The notes under the pieces were generated by a model. It was given only the letters and a program-made list of their open reading frames with translations. It was not told where the DNA came from and did not search any database. From positions 1 to 46,973 of the forward strand of contig JAILRA010000047.1 in the NCBI GenBank assembly GCA_024698715.1: a stretch of 46,973 bases of DNA, given 5' to 3'. This document shows, one piece after another, positions 34,276-42,030 of the stretch (within the stretch, counting starts at the first letter, position 1; each line of letters opens with the position of its first letter). Source of the stretch: Lachnospiraceae bacterium. Its GTDB lineage: Bacteria > Bacillota > Clostridia > Lachnospirales > Lachnospiraceae. A program made the position numbers and the translations under genes.

Positions 34276-34968
34276 TTATCTCTCTTTAAAAATATCTCTT
34301 AAATCCTTAACGGATTCGTCAGCCTCGAATTCTTTGGAAGGAGCTTCCTTCCTCATGAACAGTCCTTCTTCTCTTATGATCAGGATCGTTTTCATTCCGA
34401 TCTTCTTCGCACCCCAAAAATCCTTTGCCGGATTGTCGCCTATATATACCGCTTCTTCCGGCTTTACTCCGAGCTTTTCAATGCACGCCTCGTAAACAAC
34501 GGGATTCGGCTTGGTAAAATGAGTTTCTCCGTTTATCACCAGAGAATCCGGTAAAACCAGCGCATCGATAAAATCAAAAAGTCCGAGAAGTCTGACCTTC
34601 GCTTCCTGAACGGCAGCGTTTCCGTCGGTTATCACACCGATGAGCTTCCCTTCATTTTTAAGACGTTTTAAAACTTCGGCCGCTTCATCATATAAATGAA
34701 GTTTCGGTCTCGCAGCCCTGTAAACTTCTACAAGGGTCATCGGATCAGCATCAAAATGATACTCTTCGCAAAGATGATCGTATGTTTTGCCGCGTCCTTC
34801 TTTTTTTACGGACTCAATGCAGAATTCATACACTTCCTTTGCCGGGATATGATATTTTTCGCTGACATATTCGCTTACGGCCTTCATTCCCGCATTGAAA
34901 AACTGCATCTCATCATAAAGAGTATAATCCAGGTCGAAAACGAAAGCCTTTATATCTTTGCAATCCAA
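34276..34968 (-). CDS. HAD-superfamily hydrolase, subfamily IA
   Basis: This 230-residue haloacid-dehalogenase-type phosphatase has motif I VFDLDYTLYD (nucleophile D12, general acid D14), a helical cap near 20-85, motif II GVITDGN, motif III lysine in HFTKPNPVVYEACIEKLG and motif IV EAVYIGDNPAKDFWGAKKIG. It is coupled to pseI (2 nt) and lies in a glycan locus with an ATP-grasp enzyme. The substrate may therefore be a phosphorylated sugar or the product of the ATP-grasp step, as inference. Free-standing HADs are often promiscuous. Confidence 0.88.
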   Translation of the reverse strand: MDCKDIKAFVFDLDYTLYDEMQFFNAGMKAVSEYVSEKYHIPAKEVYEFCIESVKKEGRGKTYDHLCEEYHFDADPMTLVEVYRAARPKLHLYDEAAEVLKRLKNEGKLIGVITDGNAAVQEAKVRLLGLFDFIDALVLPDSLVINGETHFTKPNPVVYEACIEKLGVKPEEAVYIGDNPAKDFWGAKKIGMKTILIIREEGLFMRKEAPSKEFEADESVKDLRDIFKER

Positions 34969-35010
34969 ATCTTTTTCCTCAACTTCTTCGGCAGGATCCC
35001 GAGTATATTT

Positions 35011-36696
35011 TCAACTGTTTGTATTTCCGTTAATTTTCAAATTGCCGAGTGTGACCGGCATCAGGTAAAACAGGATTAAATGATACCTTATAAGTACCAG
35101 CGGCGCAAACAGCATTACCGCAAAATAAAAGAGATTCGCCCAGAGCAGAGCAGTAAACCTGCCTCTTTTTTTACTTAATCCGAATCCCAGAATAAAAAGC
35201 AGTATCAGATACTGATATCCTATGGTTGAAATCTGTCCGATAAAAGGGATCCTGTGGACATACGCCTCGGTCGAAAACCAATGGACGATCTCAAATGCTT
35301 TCGGGAACAGGTTTGCAAATTCCGCCGGTGCTTCCAGATTATCCTTAAAAAAATCGCTCCTGTATTCGGATTCTACATAATTTCGTCTCGTATATCCGTC
35401 AGGTTCACAGAGCGGATACCATGCCTGATAGGTCAGATAATTCCATGCCTCCAGATAATCTCCCGGATACTTTACGCCGTATTTGATCCAGAGTTTCCAG
35501 AAAGGAAGCACATTACTATCAAATTCCGCCTCGTTGAGTCCGAGTTTAATCGGATCTGCACACCAGTAGCAGAAATACTGAAAATGATCGGCGGAATAAT
35601 AATTCAGAAGAATATCTTCATCTTCTTTCGAAAAGGCTTCGTCCCCTCTTTTAACATATACATTTGCGAGCTGTTGCAACGGGACGCTCAAAAGCTCCGA
35701 ATCGGGAGGCGTTTCCGCATCGAAAACAAGTATTATTCCCCTGTTAAACAAAAATGCTCCCGCAAGAAGAACTGCAAGGCATACGGTATTCACGATGATT
35801 CTTTTTAATGCAGCACGTCTGATCAGAGAAAAAATAAGTTGTATCACTGTCAGTGCACAGAAAAGCGATGTGAACGAACTTCTTGAATGGCAGGTCAGAA
35901 TCGAAATCATTACAAACGCAATGATTTCGAAAATCCTGAATCCTTTACTCTTTTTTGCAAACGATCCATCAAAAAATATCTCATAAAACTTTAAGATCAT
36001 CAAGACCGCGAGAGCACTTCCGAAGATCGTGGAATTCGAGCATCCCGAAAATAAAACGATGACCGGCGAAAACATAAAATACAATACGGACGCGATATAT
36101 ATCCATATTTTTTTCGTATATCCGTACAAAAATACGGATTCATACGAAAAGGCGATCGCTCCGATGATCATATGTATCCACGAGAACATTGCTATTCCGG
36201 CATTAAAATTCCCGGAAAGTTTCAGTCCTGCCTGACAGAGAAGTTTCAGTATGCAGGAATGGATTATGGGGATTCTGCCCCAAACGGGTATGTCTTCGTA
36301 CCAGATCTGGACAAATTCTTTTCCCGAATCATACACGAAAAATCCCGGATATGAAACAAGCCAGCAGGGAATCCATGCCAGGATGATCGCAGCAAATCCC
36401 GCAAAAAACAGTACAGTCAGTTTTTTTACAGGTATCGGTTCTTCTTTTTCCCCCGTATCTTCTCTCTTTTTCTCCGTCCTCGAAAACAGAAGGTCAAGAA
36501 GATACCAGCCCGAATTTATCAGTACGAAAAAGCCGATCCACAAAAGAACAAAAACGAAAGGTTGATACGGTTTAAAGGAATACCGGTCACTGTGGCATAA
36601 AAAACCAAAGAAAAACGAATATGAAAAAAGAAAAGAGACGATGCCTCCGACAATCATTGCCTTCTTATTAAAGAACAATTCTTTTATCTTTTTCAT
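35011..36696 (-). CDS. DUF6020-like polytopic membrane protein (GT-C-like)
   Basis: This 561-residue membrane protein has about 11-13 hydrophobic segments. The first outside loop holds SYPGFFVYDSGKEFVQIWYEDIPVWGRIPIIHSCILKLL, the pattern seen in DUF6020-type and other GT-C glycosyltransferase-like proteins. There, an acidic residue in the first loop acts with a lipid-linked sugar donor. A large extracytoplasmic region with many aromatic residues lies around 345-450. It lies between the ATP-grasp gene (31 nt) and the HAD gene (42 nt). I infer a role in building or modifying the surface glycan. Enzymatic activity is not demonstrated for the family as far as I know. Confidence 0.75.
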   Translation of the reverse strand: MKKIKELFFNKKAMIVGGIVSFLFSYSFFFGFLCHSDRYSFKPYQPFVFVLLWIGFFVLINSGWYLLDLLFSRTEKKREDTGEKEEPIPVKKLTVLFFAGFAAIILAWIPCWLVSYPGFFVYDSGKEFVQIWYEDIPVWGRIPIIHSCILKLLCQAGLKLSGNFNAGIAMFSWIHMIIGAIAFSYESVFLYGYTKKIWIYIASVLYFMFSPVIVLFSGCSNSTIFGSALAVLMILKFYEIFFDGSFAKKSKGFRIFEIIAFVMISILTCHSRSSFTSLFCALTVIQLIFSLIRRAALKRIIVNTVCLAVLLAGAFLFNRGIILVFDAETPPDSELLSVPLQQLANVYVKRGDEAFSKEDEDILLNYYSADHFQYFCYWCADPIKLGLNEAEFDSNVLPFWKLWIKYGVKYPGDYLEAWNYLTYQAWYPLCEPDGYTRRNYVESEYRSDFFKDNLEAPAEFANLFPKAFEIVHWFSTEAYVHRIPFIGQISTIGYQYLILLFILGFGLSKKRGRFTALLWANLFYFAVMLFAPLVLIRYHLILFYLMPVTLGNLKINGNTNS

Positions 36697-36727
36697 ATTT
36701 GATCTTCGCTTATTCAGTAATAAAAAT

Positions 36728-37654
36728 TTATATAAAAACCGATTCGTCGAATCTTAACATGGATTTCTCAACGATTTCGTTAATCCTGATTTTTTTGTTT
36801 TCCTTCATATCCGAAAAAGCACGTGCATAATCCGCGCCTGCGGCAAACGAAAGAGGAACTCCGCCGCCGAATCTCGGATTGATCTCAAGCATTTTTAAAG
36901 CGCCTTCTTTTGTCTTAAAACACTGCAAAGTCAGAGGACCCCTTACGCCCCCTTCGTTTTTCATGGATTCAACCACTTTTTTGCTTAAAGCGATAATGCC
37001 TTCGTCTAAAACAACACGGCTCTTGTTCACTTCACCGTCTCTTACTTCAAGTCTTTCTCTTGGAACGACATAGATTATGTTTCCTTCCATATCGCAGAGA
37101 ACATCCATGGTGAATTCACTTCCTTCCATCTTTTCTTGAATGATCGGATCGGACGTTTTCTTCAAAGCATATGCCAGATCATCAGGATCTTTTGCTACGA
37201 ATACGCCCATGCTTCCCATTCCGTCGGATGGTTTGACTATCACCGGGAATCCGATATCGTCAGTTTCTCCCCTTGGATATGTATAAGGGCAGGGAATCTT
37301 GTATTTTTCAAAGAATTCGGCTGTTTTGAATTTATCTTTGCAGATATCGATTATCGGCTCGTCCGATAAAACGAGCGTTGTTCCGATTTCCCCGAAAAGT
37401 TTTCGATTAACTGATAATGTTTCAAACTCCGCCTCATGCAGAGGGATTAAAAAATCAACATTTTCCTTTTTGCAGATTTCTGTCAGTGCATCGGTATATT
37501 CGGGCTCGCATGCTTTGGGAATAAGATAAAAAGCATCCGTAAAATACCTCGCCGCATTTTGTTCGGAGGCATCCGCACCGATGACTCTGGCACCGGTTTT
37601 CAAATGTTTAACCAACTCTACTCTTTTTCCGATAGCAGTAAGTAAAATGACCAC
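36728..37654 (-). CDS. ATP-grasp ligase (carbamoyl-phosphate-synthase-like)
   Basis: This 308-residue ATP-grasp enzyme has an N-terminal Rossmann-like part (VILLTAIGKRVELVKHL...GADASEQNAARYFTDAFYLIP), then nucleotide-binding FPVIVKPSDGMGSMGVFVAK near 135-155 and metal/ATP residues in MLEINPRFGGGVPLSFAAGADYA near 265-285. ATP-grasp ligases join a carboxylate to an amine through an acyl phosphate. The frame is open from a GTG at 37669, but GAGGA lies nine nt before the GTG at 37654, which also fits family N-termini. The gene starts immediately beyond a 34-bp tandem repeat array that includes this ribosome binding region. Its place beside HAD and pse genes suggests amino-acyl or acyl decoration of the glycan (inference). 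Confidence 0.8.
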   Translation of the reverse strand: MVILLTAIGKRVELVKHLKTGARVIGADASEQNAARYFTDAFYLIPKACEPEYTDALTEICKKENVDFLIPLHEAEFETLSVNRKLFGEIGTTLVLSDEPIIDICKDKFKTAEFFEKYKIPCPYTYPRGETDDIGFPVIVKPSDGMGSMGVFVAKDPDDLAYALKKTSDPIIQEKMEGSEFTMDVLCDMEGNIIYVVPRERLEVRDGEVNKSRVVLDEGIIALSKKVVESMKNEGGVRGPLTLQCFKTKEGALKMLEINPRFGGGVPLSFAAGADYARAFSDMKENKKIRINEIVEKSMLRFDESVFI

Positions 37655-37788
37655 TTTTTCTTTCCTCACTGGATTATGTTTATCCGTTATAATCCAATTC
37701 TTATTGGATATAATTCTCCGTTTTAATCCAATCCTTATTGGATATAATTTTCTGCTTTAATCCTATCCTCATTGGATATAATTATCCG
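37653..37788 (-). repeat. 34-bp tandem repeats, each with a 7-bp hairpin, running into a ribosome binding site
   Basis: Three complete 34-bp units (37687-37720, 37721-37754, 37755-37788) are followed by a fourth, diverged unit down to about 37653 that contains the GTGAGGA ribosome binding site of the ATP-grasp gene. On the minus strand the core reads TTATATCCAATAAGGATTGG. ATCCAAT and ATTGGAT pair around AAGG or AAGA in units 2 and 3; unit 1 has one mismatch. Confidence 0.9.
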
Positions 37789-37818
37789 CTCTGATTCAAT
37801 CTTTCGACATCCGATCAA

Positions 37819-38502
37819 TTATAACATATGCCTGTATTTGATTTCGGCTATCTTCCAGTCCGATTCATTGTCGATGTCCTGTACTTCCATCTCGTCTACC
37901 ACATAGGGGATGATATTCCCGAGCATAAGCTTTTTATTCTTCTTAAATGCATTGATATTAAAGCAATAGAACTGACCGACATCGTGATATTCGCTTTCGA
38001 GATCCTGAGAGCGTGAATCCATGAATTCGGGATATTCAAAGACCAGTTTTTCGTCTCTTATAACAAGCGCTCTTTTGGGCGGATACGAAAACGATACTAC
38101 GGGAATCAAAGAATCACCGTTCTTTTCGATAAGTTTTTCCGTTGCATCCTTAATTTTCTCAGGGGTTACAAAAGGTGCCGTCGGATAAATGCAGACTCCG
38201 TAATCGAAAAATTCGCCTCTTTTTTCATATTCATCGATTACTTCAAGCAGTACATCATTCGTTGTGGCAAAATCGCCGGATGCGGCTTCGCTTCTGAAGA
38301 ACGGGACCTTTGCGCCGTATTTTTTTGCAATCTCCGCTATTTCCTCATCGTCCGTGGAAACCATAACCTCGTCAAAAATACCCGAACTTATCGCCGCTTC
38401 TATCGAATATGCCATTATCGGCTTTCCGAGAAAATCCTTGATATTCTTTCTCGGTATTCTCTTGCTCCCGCCTCTTGCGGTTATTATGGCTATATTTCTC
38501 AT
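37819..38502 (-). CDS. pseF: CMP-pseudaminic acid synthetase (acylneuraminate cytidylyltransferase family)
   Basis: This 227-residue cytidylyltransferase activates a nonulosonic acid with CTP. It has the nucleotide motif ITARGGSKRIPRKNIKDFLGKP (about 6-27), a STDDEEIAEIAKKYGA segment near 49, and SRSQDLESEYHDVGQFYCF near 160-178. That last segment, together with VQDIDNESDWKIAEIKYRH at the end, follows the PseF pattern rather than NeuA. GGAGG precedes the ATG. It lies upstream of the repeat array and the ATP-grasp gene, and downstream of a large membrane protein gene. With pseI about 3.5 kb further down, it supports pseudaminic rather than sialic acid as the product. Confidence 0.88.
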   Translation of the reverse strand: MRNIAIITARGGSKRIPRKNIKDFLGKPIMAYSIEAAISSGIFDEVMVSTDDEEIAEIAKKYGAKVPFFRSEAASGDFATTNDVLLEVIDEYEKRGEFFDYGVCIYPTAPFVTPEKIKDATEKLIEKNGDSLIPVVSFSYPPKRALVIRDEKLVFEYPEFMDSRSQDLESEYHDVGQFYCFNINAFKKNKKLMLGNIIPYVVDEMEVQDIDNESDWKIAEIKYRHML

Positions 38503-38535
38503 TTTTCCTCCGCTTTATTTATTTTGAATACATAA

Positions 38536-38575
38536 TCGTTTTATGATCTTGATATTCGTTTTATAATCTTGATAT
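38536..38575. repeat. two tandem 20-bp direct repeats
   Basis: Two adjacent 20-bp units (38536-38555 and 38556-38575) starting TCGTTTTAT and ending ATCTTGATAT differ at one position. They fill much of the 127-nt gap between the large membrane protein gene and pseF. Confidence 0.85.
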
Positions 38576-38629
38576 CAAATATTTATCGACGCAACGGATT
38601 GCTTCCCGGTTTCCAAATTCCGGTGCCGA

Positions 38630-41600
38630 TCATCTGATTATACCGTAAATCGTTTCGTTGGAAAGGAAAACCCATACTGCGGCCGAAAACGCGCATATAA
38701 GATTTCCAAGCCACCCGGAAACAAATTCGTTCCTGCTTTTCTTTAACAGACCTAAACCCCTCGCTCCCAAAAGACCGAGCAGTAATGTTGCGGGACCGAT
38801 AAAGAACTCAGGGCTTCCGAAATGAAGGATCACTTTTCTGACTAACCCCGAGATAAGGCAAAATACGTCCCACGGGAAACAAACCAGTGCCATTGCCGTA
38901 AATACTGCTGCCGTGATAAACAATACCGTCTTTGGGGAATCCTTCCTGTCATATCCCAGTGCGAAACATGCCGCTTCGCACCCAAGTGCCAGAACGATCG
39001 GAACTCCTGTTCCGGGTTTTAACTCCCTAAAGGAGAATGTCGAAAACAGCTGACCGAAAGCATATGCATTCTCCGAGAAAAACTGCGAAGTGTAAACATA
39101 TTTGACCGCAAATACGGGCAGGCATAAGATAACGATCAGGACAGAAGTGCAAATAAACAATGCGGATCTGTCTTTGATCCCTTTTATGAGCAGCCCGATG
39201 AAAAGCGGCATCAGTATCCGAAGGATGATCTCACTCGCATCATATTTCACAAATGACATATAAAATCCCGACGGTGCACTCATGATAAGCAGAGTCGCGA
39301 TCAATGCTTTTCTTTTGCAATCCTCTTCTTTATCGAAAAAAATGCTGCTCATAAAATATACCGATAAAAGAGTGAGAATCTGAGCCGTTAAAAGACAGAG
39401 GATCCATATCGTAACGCCCGGAGTCTTTCCGATTACGGAAGATACCTTTTCATTCCAGTATCCTATCAGTCCCGCGCCCTGATCAAATCCTCCGAATACG
39501 GGGATGCAGGATAAAATAAGAATACCTGCCAGTCCCGCCGGTATTAACAGTTTTTCTTTGTCGTTTTTCTTAAGTAAAATATTTATTATACCCGAGAAAG
39601 CAAGAACCGTAAGGCAGAGAATCAGTATTTTCGAATCCTCTTTCATATAATCTCCCGCCAAAAAAGGAGTAACGAATATGAGGAATGCCTCAATTACAAA
39701 AACAATGATTCTTGAAATAATTAACGCTTTCCTGTTTCCTTCATAAAGCGGAACCCTTACATAGAGAGATTCCTTTTCGGTTCTGATACCCGGTTGTTTT
39801 TTCTTTTTGAAATACTCAAGGTAAACGATCACGCCCAAACATAAAATGCTTATCAGTTCCGCCGCACGCCAGTAAACAGGACTCACAAATCCGACTTTTA
39901 CAATCCCGCTATAACCTGCATCCACGATCACTCTCAGGGTATTGTTCCGCCCTATGGTCACCGGAAATCTCCGGCCGTTTTCGCCTTTTGCCTTATATCC
40001 CTTGTAGGCGATAAGCGGAAGATCGACATAGCTTTCGGAATCGCTTTCGTTGTTTACGTTAAATGAGATCTTTAAATTGTTTTTTTCATAACTGTCATAA
40101 TGAACACCGGGACCGGCAACGGCTTCCTTGTAATTAAGATCCGCTTCGTCGGTTCCCTGAAGAATATACTCTCCGCCGGAAATATATCCGTTTCCCATAC
40201 CCTCCGAATTGGCGATATAGTACTGCTGAACATCCTTCAAATATCCGTCATTAAGATACACAAAGGAAAATACGGTCAAAAAGAGCGATAAAGCGAGAAG
40301 CAGATAATGATCTTTTTTAAAACTCTTCTTTTCGAGATAAACACAGGTATACAAAAATACCGTTATCGCCGACAAAACTCCCCATCCGAGGAATCTGTTC
40401 GGAAACTGTATGCTGCTTATTATGCTTCCGAGGAAGCCGCCATATGACTGGATCCTGTCCCAAGGGAAAGCTTTCAGGCTGAATATCATCATTACCGCCG
40501 CCATCAGCCAGAAATGAAGAGCGAATCTCATCGAAGCATACTCTTCTTTCCTTTTGGACGAAAACAAAGTTACGACAAAAATGATCATAAAGATCAGAAG
40601 TCCGACAAAAAGCACGGGACCGATACCCATTATATATTTTCTTCCGTCGGCAATGAAAAGATACATTTCCGGGAATGCATATCCGAATTCCTGTATCGTA
40701 CGCGCGAACACATGCTTAACATGGATATCCTGCGTCAGATAATAATCCAGAAACGGAACAATGAACCACGCACACATAAGGAACGCGGAAAGTGCCGCCT
40801 TTATCATCTCACGCCATACCTTAAGACTTTTGAATCTCGGTATATTGAGGATGCACATAAAAAGAACGAATAATGCCGTTATCTCGCTTGATAATACATG
40901 GCACGAAATGATCCCCGCAAATCCGAACGCCATGGGAAGATATGCCTTTTTGTATTCATCGCTTTTTGTATCGGTATAAAAGATCCTGTAAAGCCCGAGA
41001 AGAACAAGCGGAAGGAAACACATTGCGGTACCTTCTCCGATCGCACCGGTCTGAATCAGTTTAAAGAAATGCATCGACGAAAAGGTATATAACAGTACTC
41101 CCGTAAGGGCGATCGGCTGTTTTCGGAAAATCTCTTTAAACACTCTGTATGAGATTATAACCGTTACGAAATTCACAAGCAGTACATATGCATTGTATGC
41201 CGTGGTAACACTGAATCCGATGATCCTTAAAAAAGCGGGGAAAACAAGAAACAGATCGCAGTAAAAGATCGCATCCGCATACCCGTGCCCCTGTATCCAG
41301 TGGGGTTCGATCCTAACGGGAATCTGTCCGGATAAAAGTGCCGACGCCACGCCTTCGATCCTCTGCATGTGATATCCGTTATCCGCAGTGGACAAAGTTT
41401 TGTTGCAAAGAGCGGGAACAGCCGAAATGAGTCCTATGAGTGACAGACACACAATGGCTGTTTTGTTTTCCTTGGAGATCTTTCCTTCGAGATCTTTACG
41501 AAAATATGCGATCGCAAGTAAAGAAGCGCAATAGATAAAAGAAATATACGTAAAGATTACAAGCCACTGCTTCCCCGTATTTTTTATGACAAGATCCGTC

Positions 41601-41998
41601 ACCGTGATATCGGTGTCAAATGAAACAAGCTTGAAATACAGCGAATCCGAAGGTTCCAAAAGATAGAATTCGAACCGATTGGAACTAAGTCCGTCATATA
41701 CGGGCGAACCCGAACATCTCAGCGCGTTTTCGCTTAATTCATCGTCAAAAACATACACAAATCCGCCGTATAAGGAATTCGTGTTCTGACTGTAATCAAA
41801 ACCGACCTCATAAATTCCGGGCAGGAGTTTTACCGAATCCGCTATCCTTTCCTCCTGACCGGTCGCGACATCGACTATGGAAGAATGGTCGGCAAAAACG
41901 ATTTTGTTTCTTGAGATTAAAAACAAAAAAAGACAAACAAGAACCGAGATCACATATACAATTGTGGTTATTTTTCTTATCTTCTTATATTTTTCCAT
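38630..41998 (-). CDS. very large polytopic GT-C-like membrane protein (PTPS-related type)
   Basis: This 1122-residue membrane protein has one N-terminal segment (about 12-28), a small outside domain to about 145, then a block of about ten segments to about 560. The block contains the loop TADNGYHMQRIEGVASALLSGQIPVRIEPHWIQGHGYADAIFYCDLF, like the 6-pyruvoyl-tetrahydropterin-synthase-related (PF10131-type) GT-C proteins (xDxxFHxxRI). An outside domain follows (about 580-720), then a second block of about ten segments (740-1120). The double membrane block is unusual. It probably transfers or assembles a lipid-linked surface glycan (inference). Its start has a weak ribosome binding site and lies 32 nt after the YesN stop. 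Confidence 0.75.
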   Translation of the reverse strand: MEKYKKIRKITTIVYVISVLVCLFLFLISRNKIVFADHSSIVDVATGQEERIADSVKLLPGIYEVGFDYSQNTNSLYGGFVYVFDDELSENALRCSGSPVYDGLSSNRFEFYLLEPSDSLYFKLVSFDTDITVTDLVIKNTGKQWLVIFTYISFIYCASLLAIAYFRKDLEGKISKENKTAIVCLSLIGLISAVPALCNKTLSTADNGYHMQRIEGVASALLSGQIPVRIEPHWIQGHGYADAIFYCDLFLVFPAFLRIIGFSVTTAYNAYVLLVNFVTVIISYRVFKEIFRKQPIALTGVLLYTFSSMHFFKLIQTGAIGEGTAMCFLPLVLLGLYRIFYTDTKSDEYKKAYLPMAFGFAGIISCHVLSSEITALFVLFMCILNIPRFKSLKVWREMIKAALSAFLMCAWFIVPFLDYYLTQDIHVKHVFARTIQEFGYAFPEMYLFIADGRKYIMGIGPVLFVGLLIFMIIFVVTLFSSKRKEEYASMRFALHFWLMAAVMMIFSLKAFPWDRIQSYGGFLGSIISSIQFPNRFLGWGVLSAITVFLYTCVYLEKKSFKKDHYLLLALSLFLTVFSFVYLNDGYLKDVQQYYIANSEGMGNGYISGGEYILQGTDEADLNYKEAVAGPGVHYDSYEKNNLKISFNVNNESDSESYVDLPLIAYKGYKAKGENGRRFPVTIGRNNTLRVIVDAGYSGIVKVGFVSPVYWRAAELISILCLGVIVYLEYFKKKKQPGIRTEKESLYVRVPLYEGNRKALIISRIIVFVIEAFLIFVTPFLAGDYMKEDSKILILCLTVLAFSGIINILLKKNDKEKLLIPAGLAGILILSCIPVFGGFDQGAGLIGYWNEKVSSVIGKTPGVTIWILCLLTAQILTLLSVYFMSSIFFDKEEDCKRKALIATLLIMSAPSGFYMSFVKYDASEIILRILMPLFIGLLIKGIKDRSALFICTSVLIVILCLPVFAVKYVYTSQFFSENAYAFGQLFSTFSFRELKPGTGVPIVLALGCEAACFALGYDRKDSPKTVLFITAAVFTAMALVCFPWDVFCLISGLVRKVILHFGSPEFFIGPATLLLGLLGARGLGLLKKSRNEFVSGWLGNLICAFSAAVWVFLSNETIYGIIR

Positions 41999-42030
41999 TG
42001 CCCGTTTTAAGAGAATGCAGTCAGCATGTC

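Noticed and set aside
37687..37788. 34-bp repeats as a CRISPR array
   Set aside because: Units are directly adjacent with no spacers, differ from one another, and no cas genes are present.
33179..38502. Sialic acid (NeuB/NeuA) locus
   Set aside because: Segments such as LWDGRTLYDLYKEAYTPWEWH in the synthase and SRSQDLESEYHDVGQFY in the cytidylyltransferase follow the PseI and PseF patterns, not NeuB and NeuA.
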